This document shows positions 1 through 11,114 of a DNA stretch of 64,000 nt, piece after piece. The stretch is from assembly GCA_017311185.1 (NCBI GenBank), contig JAESUZ010005469.1, positions 1,366,001 through 1,430,000 on the forward strand, in the 5' to 3' direction. Position 1 is the stretch's first letter, and every line of letters starts with the position of its first letter. The notes under the pieces are model-generated. The model was not told where the DNA came from. It saw only the letters and a program-made list of their open reading frames with translations, and made no database searches. The translations under genes and the position numbers were made by a program. Source of the DNA: Proteles cristata cristata (lineage: Eukaryota; Chordata; Mammalia; Carnivora; Hyaenidae).

Positions 1-224
1 GTCTGAGAAACAGAAGTACATTAACCATTTGCAGGTAATAGTAAGAAAATTCACACCTTTTTGCCTAATAAATTGCTATCTGCCCTAAAACATTAAACTC
101 AGGCACCATCTTTTTCAACAAGCCTGTTTACAATTCAAAGGCACTGTTAATTTTTACTCTGGCCCTGTGTGGGCCCCTCATGCTTGCTTCTACTGTAATG
201 TTTATTGCTTTAGCAGAATTATAT

Positions 225-335
225 TAATTTACTAAACTGAGAAGATCCTAAAGCCAGATACTATGTCTAATCTCTGTATCACCATGGATGTTAGTGGCCC
301 AGAGTGAACCCTTGTCTGAATGAATGAATGAAGGT
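225..335 (+). mobile_element. Probable L2 3' end, degraded
   Basis: A weak match to the L2 tail (CTCTGTATC.. followed by CCAGAGTG..) ends in the diagnostic TGAATGAATGAATGAA tail at about 316-333. Confidence 0.4.
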
Positions 336-799
336 AAAACTGGAAAATATAAAAAAAAACACAAGTTGAAGCCATATGTTAGCATAAAATGCCTTATAGG
401 AAAGGATAAAGATATTTGGGGAAATATAATCTTAGCACTCTAATGTATAAATTATTAACCATACTTTGTTCAAATCGAAAAAAGAAGTGAAAGCATGGCC
501 ATAGGCACAAAAGGATAGGATACACAAAAGAGAGCTCTATTACCCAACCCTGAATAAGCATGGTATGATGTCATTCTTGGGAACATCTCTACCTTACTTT
601 TAGTTATTTCAAGGTGGGCCTATGGCTAATACTAACACAAAATATTTCCCTGGGCTTCAAAAGTAGGTAAAAATCAGAAACCATAAAATCATATCCACAT
701 CTTTCTATGCCAAGGCTCTCTCTACTCTTATAAATTCACTTATCTCTACCATTGAGATGGTAGAACCAGAATCACAAGTCCTCTCTTTGGTCCTCACTC

Positions 800-965
800 C
801 ACCGCTTACTCAGCTTTACACTGTTGGGTAATGCCACAGCATCTCTCTGAGCTTCCATTTTATCCCTCCACGAAATAGGAAGAAGGGTCACTTTCTTGCC
901 TATTTCCAACCCATTGTAAGGCTCAGATAAGTCAAAAATCTAAGATAAAGTCATTCTCTCGATCC
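800..965 (+). mobile_element. MIR SINE, sense
   Basis: The CGCTTACT..GGTAATGCC..CTCTGAGCTTCCATTTTATCC order follows the MIR core (cttactagctgtg, cctctctgagcctcagtttcc). It is old and diverged. Confidence 0.55.
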
Positions 966-1057
966 TTCAGCTACATTACATCCATGTAAGAGAGCCCTCT
1001 AAAAATGGTAAACTACTAAATTTCATTGTAAAATTACTACTGACCTATTTGTATTTT

Positions 1058-1266
1058 TATTTTTGATGTTTATTTATTTTTGAGAGAGGGAAAGACAGAG
1101 CGTGAGGAAGGACGGGCAGAGAGAGAGAGAGACACAGAATCCGAAACAGGTTCCAGGCTCTGAGCTGTCAGTACAGAGCCCGACACAGGGCTCAAACTCA
1201 TTAACCACGAGATCATGACTTGGGCCAAAGTCAGACACTCGACCAACTGAGCTACCCAGGTGCCCC
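1058..1266 (-). mobile_element. Carnivore tRNA-Lys SINE (SINEC)
   Basis: It begins with the reversed A/T-rich tail (TTTATTTATTTTTGAGAGAGGG) and ends with the reversed head CTACCCAGGTGCCCC, with the reversed B box between. The copy is full length and moderately diverged. Confidence 0.9.
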
Positions 1267-1837
1267 TGTTTTGTTTTTGAATTCTCCACTAAGATCTTAA
1301 TGAGACAATCTATGATAGGTGGTTTGTATACATATGTTCTTATTACACAAGGACCTAAAATGAATAAAAGGCATAATAAGATGTGTAAGTGCTTAATGAA
1401 TTAAAAAAAGTACTTTTCTATCAGTAATATGCTCCTGAATTATGATTTCACTGTGAATCACAACAGAACTGGCCTCTAACATTTAAAAATAAAAAAGCTC
1501 AACGTTTAAAAAGTTATCTTATTTCCTAAATTTAGAGAAACATATTTCATGAATTCTGTATGTGATACCCTTAAATAATATAAATTATATGCCTTCAAAC
1601 CTCTTTTTAAAAAAATAAAATATTTTTGAGAAGTTACGTCTAAATTTGTATATGGTGGGTGAAACAAAAGTCATAATTATTTTGGCTCCTTCCTTGATCT
1701 ACTTTTAATAACTAAATTGTAATATTCAGTGCAGTATTAAGAGAAACCACACATTACTTCTTTCAAACACTAAAAAGAATATAATAATAAACCATTTTTG
1801 CATAGGATTTAGAACATTACTCATTTAAAATCTTTTA

Positions 1838-2111
1838 TTTATTTTTTTTAATTTGAGAGAAAGAGTACAAGCCAGGGAGAGGGGCAAAGGGAGAGAAGGA
1901 GAATTTCTTTTTTAATGTTTATTTATTTTGAGAGAGAGAGAGGGAAAGAGTACATGTGTGAGCAGGGGAGCAGCAGAGAGAAGGGGAGAGAGAATTCCAA
2001 GCAGGTCTGTGCTGTCATCATGGAGCCCATCACAGGGCTTGAACTCACAAACATGACCTGAGCCGAAATCAAGAGTTGGATGCTCAACAGACTCAGCCAC
2101 CCAGGCGCCCC
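1838..2111 (-). mobile_element. Carnivore SINE (SINEC) with a duplicated 3' tail
   Basis: The head CCACCCAGGCGCCCC is at the right end. On the left, the tail and GA-rich part occur twice: 1838-1903 and again from about 1909. A 12-bp target duplication with one mismatch (TAAAATCTTTTA at 1826-1837, TAATATCTTTTA at 2112-2123) encloses the whole unit. So this is one insertion with a repeated tail, or a SINE inserted in another SINE's tail. Confidence 0.88.
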
Positions 2112-2123
2112 TAATATCTTTTA

Positions 2124-3234
2124 AAGCAGCATTTCGTTTGAGAGATGAAAGCAGTTTTTTTTTCCCCAACACATATATATGATGTCTTTTCAGAGTAACA
2201 AGCAACAGTGGTAAATACAGCAAGCATGTTTCATGGTATAAATAGGTATAATATCTACACCCTTCTAAAATGAAAACCTCCTTCAGAACTGAAAGGTGCG
2301 GTGGGGTGGGGGTGGTCAGTGAAACTGTAGTTACTGAAAGAAGCACCAGATCTTCTGAGGAATAAAGAATGTTAACTTCCAATACTAAAAGGTGATTCAA
2401 ACTATGAAATAAAGAATTCCAGTGGAAATCCATCTCTTTCATAGAAAGAAGGGTGTCAAGTTGGTAGAATAAGTGGAAATGACAGTCTGGATCAACGGAG
2501 GGGGTTGGGGGAGGCGGGAGGGAGAAGCTGATGAGTCCTGCATCCACCTCCCAAAGTCCAAGCCTTCACAACACACCTCTCTCCCATATTAAAACATCAC
2601 GCCGTTCTACATTAGCAGAGGACGCCAGCGCAGCACCGTACTGCATAGAGCACCCCGGCACTGGAGAATGTCTTCCGTGTCATCTTCCGCCCTGCAGATT
2701 CGGACCGTGTATCTCAGTGGGGCTGATCTAGTTACAGGAGAAACAGAACAAAAGACAGTTTCTGGCCAAGAACAGACGTTTGTTTCAGAGATAATCTCGA
2801 GTGTTCATAATCAACACAACAAGATGAGAGAAGCCAAACAAAATTCCACCTCCCTAAAATTTCTCCATTTTAGAGAGAAGTTAGAAGTGCTTTAGTTCGC
2901 GAAAAATTCTGCGCTACAAATAGGTGACTGTGACTCGAGCGCGAGAGTGTTATTTATATAACTCGTTATGTATGTATTATGTAATTTAGACTGACTTCAA
3001 AATTGAATTTCGAGGGAAATGGGATCCTTGGGAATCTGATGTCAGGAGGAGAAATTAGTGGAAAATGGCATAAGACCTAGATGCTAAAACAGTAAATCTT
3101 TTACTTACATGTTTGAGTAAGTAACTGGGAGGCAAAAACCTCCGATATTTCACTTTAAATATAACTATAGATGTATTTTATTTCTATAAACTATATAAAG
3201 TGAATATACCATGTAAAATATTAAATATGTGAAA
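2124..3234. other. Intron, no repeat recognised
   Basis: Mixed-composition sequence. A somewhat GC-richer patch at 2520-2740 contains a short open frame on the plus strand with no recognisable motif. Nothing further can be supported. Confidence 0.5.
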
Positions 3235-3280
3235 TATTAAAAATCCCCATAAAATAGGGATAATACTTCGTATCTTTCTT
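3235..3280 (+). mobile_element. MIR, left part (split by a SINE)
   Basis: The CCATAAAATAGGGATAATACT segment corresponds to the MIR 'gtaaaatggggataataat' core. The element resumes after the SINE at about 3518. Confidence 0.55.
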
Positions 3281-3359
3281 TTTTACAGAGAGAAAGAGAG
3301 AAAGAGAATTGAGCAGGGGGGAGAGCACCAGAAGAGGAGTATGGAGGTGGGGGTGGGGG

Positions 3360-3394
<35 letters not shown>

Positions 3395-3517
3395 ATTTTA
3401 AGCAGGCTCCAAGCTCAGTGACAAGCCCAAACGGGGCTTGATCCCACAACCCTCAGAGCATGACCTGAACCAAAATCAAGAGTCAGACACAAACTACTGA
3501 GCCACCCAGGTGCACCC
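3281..3517 (-). mobile_element. Carnivore SINE (SINEC) inserted in a MIR
   Basis: It has a GA-rich reversed tail with a pure (GA)n run at 3363-3390 and a G-rich patch at 3345-3360, ending in the reversed head GAGCCACCCAGGTGCACCC. It splits a MIR whose two halves flank it. Confidence 0.85.
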
Positions 3518-3655
3518 ATTAATTCCAATCTCATAAAGATTTTTATCTCTAAAGATTTTGTGAGGATTAAATGAGTATTAATGCCTGAAAAGACCTTACC
3601 TATCTGAAACATAGTAAACACTCAGGTAAATGTCAGCTGTAGCAATGATAATGAT
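3518..3655 (+). mobile_element. MIR, right part
   Basis: GTGAGGATTAAATGAGTATTAATG..ACATAGTAAACACTCAGGTAAATGTCAGCT is the MIR 3' half in sense orientation, continuing the piece left of the SINE. Confidence 0.7.
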
Positions 3656-3805
3656 ATCAAATTAGGAAAAATATATATTTTAGCATATAAAACAAAGATT
3701 CAATATTTCTGAGGGGTATTATTAGACATAATGTAAACATTTTAAATATAATATATTCCATGCATATTGATTATATTAATGTCTTTTCAAACATAAAGAA
3801 TTTCA

Positions 3806-4002
3806 TTTTTTTTTGAGAGAGAGCATGTGTGTGCCTGTGTGTGAGCACAAGCAGAGAAAGGGCAGAGGGAGAGAGAATCCCAAGCAGACTCCACACTCCA
3901 TACAGAGCCCCACACAGGGCTCAATCTCACAACTGAGAGATCATGACCTGAGTCAAAATCAAGAGTCAGACACTTAACTGACTGAACCATCCAGGCACCC
4001 CT
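3806..4002 (-). mobile_element. Carnivore SINE (SINEC)
   Basis: The reversed tail TTTTTTTTGAGAGAGAG is at the left and the reversed head CCATCCAGGCACCCC at the right. It is flanked by an 18-bp target duplication with one mismatch (CAAACATAAAGAATTTCA at 3788-3805 and CAAGCATAAAGAATTTCA at 4003-4020). Confidence 0.93.
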
Positions 4003-4103
4003 CAAGCATAAAGAATTTCAGAGGCCAATAAATAGTTATTTCCAAACAATAAAACTTCCCACTGATAATAAAACAGTTCCCATTTATGATGTCACTCTTG
4101 TAA

Positions 4104-4722
4104 GTTTTTCTTTAAATTCCAGTTAGTTAACATACAGTATCATATCAGTTTCAAGTGTACAATATAGTGATTCAGCACTTCCATACATCCCCCAGTGCAC
4201 TCCAAGTGCACTCCTTAATCACCTATTTAGCCCATCCCCCACCTCCCCTCCAGCAACCCTTTTATCTTACTTTATTTTTCCTTCCCTTCCCCTATGTTCA
4301 TCTGTTTCGTTTCTTAAATTCCACATATGAGTGAAATCATATATTTGTCTTTCTCTGATTAACATATTTCATTTAGCATAATATACTCTAGTTCCACTTA
4401 CATTGTTACAAATGGCAAGATTTCATTTTCTTTGTGGCTGAGTCATATTCCATTGTATATATAAGCCACATCTTCTTTATCCATTCATCGATTTATGGAC
4501 ATTAGGGTTCTTTCCATACTTTGGCTATTGTTGATAGTGCTGCTATAAACATTGGGGTGCATGTGCCCCTTTGAACTAGCATTTTGTATCCTCTAGATAA
4601 ATATCTAGTAGTGCACTTGCTGGGTCATTGGGCAGTTCTATTTTTAATTTTTAGAGGAATCCCCACACTGTTTTTCAGAGTGGCTGCATCAGGTTTACAT
4701 TCCCAACAACAGTGAAAAAGGG
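4104..4722 (-). mobile_element. L1 3' end, antisense (carnivore L1)
   Basis: Read in reverse this is ORF2 C-terminal sequence followed by a 3' UTR ending ACTAACTGGAATTTAAAG, typical of carnivore L1. On the plus strand the landmarks are AATTCCAGTTAGTTAACATAC, CATATTCCATTGTATATATA, ATCCATTCATCGATTTATGG and AACATTGGGGTGCATGTG. It is 5' truncated and diverged, with no usable frame. Confidence 0.88.
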
Positions 4723-4854
4723 TCAGGCAGGATTTTTTCAAAATAATTTTCTAAATAGCATGCTTCTAACAGGCACTTGCCATCAAAAGAGAAGGACTGC
4801 AGACTTCCAACCCAAGCTCATTCAAGGTAGGAGGAATTTCCTTCCTTAAAGTTG

Positions 4855-5115
4855 TAGAATGCAGGTCTCCGTTTTCTTGCCAGCCAGGGTCACTCTCAGT
4901 TCCTAGAGCCCGCCCTCATGTTGCCGCTGGATGGACCCCTCCTTTCTCAACATGGCTATTTGCTTTTCTTCAGGCCAGCAACAGAGCATCTCCCTCACTT
5001 CACCTTCTTATAAAAGGCTCGCCTGATTAGGTCAGGCCCATCCCCAATGATCTCATATTTACTGGTCTTGCCCACCCTCTGAAGAAGGAGATTAATCACA
5101 CGGTGCATGCGCAAC
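4855..5115. repeat. Possible ancient repeat (old L1 3'-UTR-like), family not assigned
   Basis: The GC-richer block with CCAGCCAGGGTCACTC, CATGGCTATTTGCTT and AAGGCTCGCCTGATTAGGTC resembles old mammalian L1 3' UTR sequence, but I cannot name the family. Confidence 0.35.
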
Positions 5116-5119
5116 CAGA

Positions 5120-5779
5120 GGGAAGGGAAGGGTCTTGCGGACCATCTGAGAATTCTGATTATCACACTCTCTACAAAAATTAACTCAAAATTGACCGCAG
5201 ACTTAAATGTAAAACATAAAACTATAAAACTCTTAGAAAAAAAAATAGGAGAAAATCTTTTGCATCTTGGGCTTGATGAAGAGTTCTTAGACATGATACC
5301 AAAAGCATAATCCATAAAAGAAAAAAGAAAAAAGCCAATAAACTGAACCTCACCTGAGCTTCACCAAAAGATCCTGTTACTAAGGTTAAAAGAGAGCTAC
5401 ACTAGGAGAAAATATTTGCAAACCACATATCTGATAAAGAACTAGTTTCTAGCATATGTTTTTTAAAAACTCTCAGAACTCAACAGTAAAAAGACAAATA
5501 TTCCAATTAGAAAATGAGCAAGAGATACTAAGATACGTTTTACCAAAGAGACCTTAACAGATCTTACGTCTGCACATTAAAAGATTTTCAAAATCACAAG
5601 CCATTAGAGAATGAAAAGAAGCACAGTGAGATATTACTCCTCATCTACCAGTCTGGCTAAAAGAAGAAACTGTGACCTCAAAAGGTGACGAGGAAGCAGA
5701 GAAACTGGAACTATCCTACATCCTGGCAAGAATGAAAAGTGGGACAGCCACTCTGGAAAACCGTTTGGTGATTTCTTTC
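5120..5779 (+). mobile_element. Old L1 ORF2 3' region, left part (split by a younger L1)
   Basis: Degraded ORF2 C-terminal sequence, e.g. AAAATATTTGCAAACCACATATCTGATAA and the AGTGAGATATTACTCCTCATC stretch, with many stops and frameshifts. It is cut at 5780 by a younger L1 and resumes at 7199. Confidence 0.85.
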
Positions 5780-5793
5780 AAAATTAAGCGTGC

Positions 5794-7184
5794 ACTCAAA
5801 AACAGACACATAGACCAATGGAACAGAATTGAGAACTCAGAAGTGGACCCAAAAGTATACAGCCAACTAATCTTTGACAAAGCAGGAAAGAATATCCAAT
5901 GGAAAAAGACAGCCTTTTTAACAGATGGTGTTGGGAGAACTGGACAGCAACATGCAGAAGAATGAAACTAGATCATTTTCTCACACCATGCACAAAAATA
6001 AACTCAAAATGGATAAAGGACCTGAACGTGAGACAGGAAACTATCAACACCCTAGAGGAGAAAGCAGGAAACAACCTCCTTGACCTCCACCGCAGCAACT
6101 TCTTACTTGACACATCCCCAAAAGCAAGGGAATCAAGAGCAAAAATAAACTGTTGGGACCTCCTCAAGATTAAAAGCTTCTGCACAGCCAAGGAAACAAC
6201 CCAGAAAATTAATAGGCAACCAACCGAATGGGAAAAGATAGTTGCAAATGACATATCAGATAAAGGGTTGATATCCAGAATCTACAAGGAACTCACCAAA
6301 CTACACGCCCGAAAAACAAACAACCCAGTGAAGAAATGGGCAGAAGATATGAACAGACACTTCTCCAAAGAGGACATCCAGATGGCCAACAGACACATGA
6401 AACGATGCTCAGCATCGCTCCTCATCAGGGAAATACAAATCAAAACCACACTGAGATACCACCTCACGCCAGTCAGAGTGGCTAAAATGAGCCAATCAGA
6501 GAACTCTAGATGCTGGCGAGGATGTGGAGAAACGGGCACCCTCCTACACTGTTGGTGGGAATGTAAACTGGTACAGCCCCTCTGGAAAACAGTGTGGAGG
6601 TTCCTCAAGGAAACTAACAATAGAACTCCCCTATGACCCAGCAATAGCACTGCTAGGAATTTACCCAAGGGAGACAGAAATGCTGATGCATAGGAGCACA
6701 TGCACCCCAATGTTCATAGCAGCACTCTCCACAATAGCTAAAACCTGGAAAGAGCCTAAGTGTCCATCAACAGATGAATGGATCAAGAAGATGTGGTTTA
6801 TCTATACCATGGAATACTACATGGCAATGAGAAACAATGAAATCTGGCCATGTGTAGCAACATGGATGGACCTTGAGGGTGTTATGCTGAGCGAAATAAG
6901 TCAGGCAGAGAAGGACAAATACCATATGTGTGCACGTATAGGAGGATTAGGAGGAACTTAACAGAGGACCAAGGGGGAGAAGAAGGGCGGAAATGGTGGG
7001 GGAAAGGGGGAGAGGCAAACCATGAGAGACTCTTGAATGCTGACAAAAACTGAGGACTGGTGGATGTGGGGGGGAGGAGGGGTGGGCATGGAGGAGGACA
7101 CTTGTGGGGATGAGCACTGGGTGTTATGTGGAAACTAATTTGACAATAAACTATTTGTAAAAAAAAAAAAAAACAGAAAAAAAC
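5794..7184 (+). mobile_element. 5'-truncated felid L1 (about 1.39 kb) with perfect target duplication
   Basis: It carries the ORF2 C-terminal region, a G-rich 3' UTR (TGGTGGGGGAAAGGGGGAG, GGGGGGGAGGAGGGG), GACAATAAACTATTTG and a poly(A) tail. A perfect 14-bp target duplication, AAAATTAAGCGTGC, is at 5780-5793 and 7185-7198. The host is an older L1, so the order of insertion is clear. The copy is younger than most L1 sequence here, judged by low divergence from the copy at 36752-37526. Confidence 0.95.
5797..6961 (+). pseudogene. L1 ORF2 C-terminal fragment, frameshifted
   Basis: Three overlapping frames together give the ORF2 C-terminal domain: HIDQWNRIENSEVDPK in one frame to about 5963, then [20 protein letters not shown] through the cysteine-rich [20 protein letters not shown] motif to 6634, then [20 protein letters not shown]. 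At least two frameshifts separate these parts, and endonuclease and reverse transcriptase domains are absent. ORF2 normally encodes the L1 endonuclease and reverse transcriptase; this remnant cannot. Confidence 0.9.
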
Positions 7185-7198
7185 AAAATTAAGCGTGC

Positions 7199-7832
7199 GC
7201 TTACATTTGGCCTAGAAATCACAGTCTTGGGCTTTTTTTTCTAGAGAAATAAAAAAAATTTTTTTTTGTTCACACAAGAATCTGTACGTGAATGTTCACA
7301 TACAGCTTTAAGTGTAAGAGCCCAAAGTCGGAAACAACCATGCTGTTCTGCAATGAGTGAAAGTTACACAGTGTGGAGCATCCATACGCAACTGCAACAG
7401 AAAGGAACCAACTACGGACAGATACAACTTGGATGGATTCAAGGGCATTATGCTGAGTGGGGGGAAAAAAGCCAATCGCAAAAGATCACATTCGGCAGGA
7501 TTTCATTTCTTTATCACTGACAAAATTATAGAGACAGAAAACATTACCAGGGCTTAGGGAGGATTTCAGGAGAGGGCCCGCAATGTCTCTGAAGTGGTTA
7601 GCTTGATGGAGATCTTTGTGGTGATGTGATACTCCTGCATCTTGAGTGCGGTGGGGGCCACGCATGTGATAAAATGTCCCTGAACTATACATACACACTA
7701 TTCCGATGTCTTTTTTCTGGCTTTGATATTGTACTGGAGTCAAGTAGGATGTAATGTGGGGGAAACTGGGTGAAGGGTACTATTTTTGCAATTTCTGATG
7801 AATCTATAATTATTTCAAAATACAAAGGTAAA
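7199..7832 (+). mobile_element. Old L1 3' end, right part
   Basis: It continues the older L1 after the younger insertion: AAACAACCATGC, GGATGGATTCAAGGGCATTATGCTGAGTG and ACCAGGGCTTAGGGAGG, then the 3' UTR with ATAAAATGTCCCTGAACTATACA and CTATAATTATTTCAAAATACAAAGG. No intact frame is left. Confidence 0.85.
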
Positions 7833-8454
7833 AATAAGCAAAGTACATATATGTGTGTACAGGATGCTAGTGTTTCACTAAAAAGGTTATAAATACAAAT
7901 TTAATTGCATATCTACACATATGTTAGAAACAAATAAATAAGAGAAGAACAAAACTTTTTCCAAAACTTTTAAATGATACTGGCAAAGGCCTGGACTAGA
8001 TCTTCACCAGTCTTCTGCCTATAACTCCTAGAGGCTCCTTCATGCACACACGTGAATAAGAAAACCTAGAATTTTGCTTATCACATTCAACCTGAGAGGC
8101 TGTCAGACACCTGTCTGTACTTGGTGGCTGACTGTCATAGCAAGGACAGCTATTCTGGGGCCAGACTACAGCATCTGGCCTCAAAGGAGTCAATGCAATC
8201 TGAGGGGCATTTGTGCCCAGCTCTGTTCTCACTCGAAGTCAACCCTACGTATGCCCCACAGTAGGCCAAGGACGATGGTGAACCCCTCACTCTTTCACCA
8301 AGAATCACCAAATGAGTTGGATGTATGGGAGTCAATAAAGCTTAGGTTTGATCAAATCTTTGCGCAAAGGTATTCTTGCTTCCTTCATGGTTCCTACACT
8401 GCAAAGCTTACCCCGACCCCAGTCCTGGCAACAGCGGTTACCATGTGCCAAACA
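7833..8454. other. Intron, no repeat recognised
   Basis: Mixed composition. 8000-8450 is GC-richer with short open frames on both strands but no recognisable protein motif. Confidence 0.5.
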
Positions 8455-8665
8455 TCAAAGTAGGAGCTTTGCATACACTTCTAATTCTGGCAGTAGCCCT
8501 CTAAGGACTCGTATTATCTCTGCTTTACAGATTAGGAAACCAAGGCTCAGTGATGTTCTAAAGACCTTATCCAAGGTCACCTAGTGCATAAAGAATGGGA
8601 CCAAGATTCAAATTCATGTCTGTTCAATTCCAAACCCCATGCTCATTCCCTATGTTGCAAGTTTC
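8455..8665 (-). mobile_element. MIR SINE, antisense
   Basis: CTTTACAGATTAGGAAACCAAGGCTCAG, then CAAGGTCACCTAGTGCATAAAGAATGGG and CAAATTCATGTCTG, is the reverse of the MIR core. About 210 bp is preserved. Confidence 0.88.
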
Positions 8666-10597
8666 TCAGGTTGCTTTATATTGGTTTGGTGGAGGTTTTG
8701 GTTTGTTTGGTTTTGGCTGTCTATCATACAAAGTTTCTTAGTAAAACCAGCAGAATAAACCTAGGCTTTCCAAGCTTCGAAAACTTGCACAGCTAGTCTA
8801 TCACAACATTCATTGAAGTGTCAATTTAATCCATGCTCTCTCCTCCATTGACAGAAAGGGTACAAAAGAAATGACCCTCTTGAATTTTGCTATGAAACCA
8901 GGATTTCCAAAGATCTCAAACTCAATAATTATTATACTACACTAACCCCGAACAACCAATTTTCACTTATGTAATGGAAATAAACATTTATTTCAAATAA
9001 AGGAACTTCAGCTGGTATTTTCTTAAGGATTTCATTCATTCTATAGAGTGGGCTCAATAAACATTTGCAACAAATTAATGAAGCCCTATTCTGTCCTAAT
9101 ATGTTACATTTCTACACTGCTGCCCCAAAACCTCTGGATTCTAGAAAAATGTAATTTGAAAGAAGACTGTGAGTTCATTTTAATGAGAAAAAATTAAGTT
9201 TACAAATTAAAGCAGATCTATTATTCATTCAATAGATTATCTTGAAAAACGAGAGACCTTGGAAAAACAACTTCTAGTGTGTTTAATTGAACTTATGTAA
9301 GTAAAATGGAAATGTATTTTGCATCTCTCAGCATCCTGACTTGGGGATCTGATGTTATCAGTGAAAGACATCAGAAGAAAAATACCAAGACCCCAAAAGA
9401 CCAATATCCCAAATCCTACCCACCCAGAATTAGTTCTTCAGACTTATAAAGTCTCATTCCAAACGAGATCCATGCATACTGGACATATACATGGAAGGAA
9501 ACGGACTCGGAGAAGTTCTATTTCATTTCCATTTTACCTGCTAGGACTAGGGAAGGCTTTTATCGTCTCATATCCAGGAAATTGCCTGGATGAAAAATGA
9601 GCTTTACTTTACGTAGAAACTAGGATTTTGGTGAACCAAGTCTTTCCCCTCTCTCTCATACAAGACGCTTTCCCATTCCTGGACAGCCTCCTTTTGACCT
9701 TAGATGTCCTAGGGGTTTGTTTGCATGTACTAGAATTACTCTGTTTCCTTTGGAGACTGGCCTGGGCCCCTGCCATCCACTTAAGATTATGTGCTCCTAT
9801 TTATTTAGTACAGGGCATGATTAAAAACACGTGTAACTAGATACTTAATGCAATGTACGTACAGACACTGTAGTGCTTCATTGTGATGATGGTGACAATG
9901 ATAAGGATAGTAAATGCGTCAGGTTATTAGAAGAAAGAAATTGTGTTGCAAATATACAATCTTCTTAGTCAAGCCCAACTAAAGAGAAAATAGAATGAAT
10001 TGCCTCGACGCCATATTGCGTATACTTCAGGAATGTTGTTGTGGCTGTTATCGTATATAAGAAAAAGAGAATATCAAAGTTCATTTTCTCCTTTTTGCCA
10101 TTTGAAACGCCTCTGAACCTGACTTATGCCATCACTCAAAATTTTTACTGGCACCATTTTGAAGGATGTAAATATAGTAGCTTTTCAGGTATGAGAAGGA
10201 GCCTCATGGGAAACCATATTCAGCAGAGTTGCAGAATACTTCTGCAGCAGATTTTTTTTTAAATGATGTTTTCTTTATATCGTGTTTAGATTCTAAACTT
10301 TTTCCTGGCCTCCACTCAACCATGGCATATACAACATAAACGTTCCAAGAACAAGACCAATTCTTTTCAAATATGTTATTTCCAACCAGAACTGAATCAA
10401 AGCCAATCCTGAGGCTAAGTGCAGACTAAGGGTGATTACTGCTCTTATTATATTAAAGGTTACTGTAAAGAAAGACCAAAGGGAGAAGCCGTGACACTGG
10501 CTTCCCACAAGAATATGGAAGAGTGATCACCAAAATAATCAGAGACTAAGAAAAAAAAGTTTCTCTTGGAACCTCTTGCATATGGACATGAAGTCAT
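8666..10597. other. Intron, no repeat recognised
   Basis: AT-rich intron. Short open frames at 9352-9600 and 9628-9840 have no recognisable motif and I regard them as chance frames. Confidence 0.5.
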
Positions 10598-10615
10598 AAA
10601 AAAGAACAGTGGTCT

Positions 10616-10815
10616 TGGGGTGCCTGGGGACTCAGTCGGTTAAGCGTCCAACTTCGGCTCAGGTCTAGATCTCATGGTTTGTGGGTTCAAACCTCACGTC
10701 GGGCTCTGTGCTGACAGCTCAGAGCCTGGAGCCTGCTTTGGATTCTGTGTCTCCCTCACTCTCTCTCCTCTTCCCTGCTAATGTTCTGTCTCTCTTTCCT
10801 TAAAAAATAAACATT
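10616..10815 (+). mobile_element. Carnivore SINE (SINEC), outer copy of a pair
   Basis: Head GGGGTGCCTGGGGACTCAGTCGG, B-box region GTGGGTTCAAACCTCAC and CT-rich 3' part, with tail AAAAAATAAACATT. The AAAAAAGAACAGTG at 10598-10611 recurs at 11051-11064, beyond the second SINE, so the second copy landed in the tail of this one. Confidence 0.9.
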
Positions 10816-10816
10816 T

Positions 10817-11037
10817 GGGGCACCTGGATGGCTCAGTCGGTTGAGGGTCTGATTTCGGCTCAGGTCATGATCTTGCGGTTCGTGGGTTCGAGCCCCACAT
10901 CGGGCTCTGGGCTGACAGCTAGCTCAGAGCTTGGAGCCTGTTTCAGATTCTGTGCCTCCCTCTCTCTCTGACCCTCCCCTGCTCATACTGTCTCTATCTC
11001 TCTCTCAAAAATAAATAAAATATTTTAATAAATAAAT
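10817..11037 (+). mobile_element. Carnivore SINE (SINEC), inserted in the tail of the preceding SINE
   Basis: Head GGGGCACCTGGATGGCTCAGTCGG, B box GGGTTCGAGCCCC and a CT-rich tail. An 11-bp duplication, AAATAAACATT, at 10805-10815 and 11038-11048 marks insertion into the first SINE's tail. Confidence 0.9.
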
Positions 11038-11114
11038 AAATAAACATTAAAAAAAAGAACAGTGACATTGACGAATTCTAAAAAATGAGTTTCTCAGAAG
11101 ATACTGCTAGATTA

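Noticed and set aside
1912..2547. 211-codon minus-strand frame
   Set aside because: About one third is a reversed SINE (AWVAESVEHPTLDFGSGH is the typical SINE translation). The rest has no domain, splice support or codon bias.
5797..6961. Open frames with cysteine-rich CWRGCGETG motif as possible novel zinc-binding proteins
   Set aside because: This is the L1 ORF2 C-terminus; the same sequence recurs at 11140-11727, 13688-13987 and 36828-37256 within L1 copies.
8074..8463. 129-codon plus-strand frame
   Set aside because: No recognisable motif and amino-acid composition unlike a folded protein; the segment overlaps the start of a MIR.
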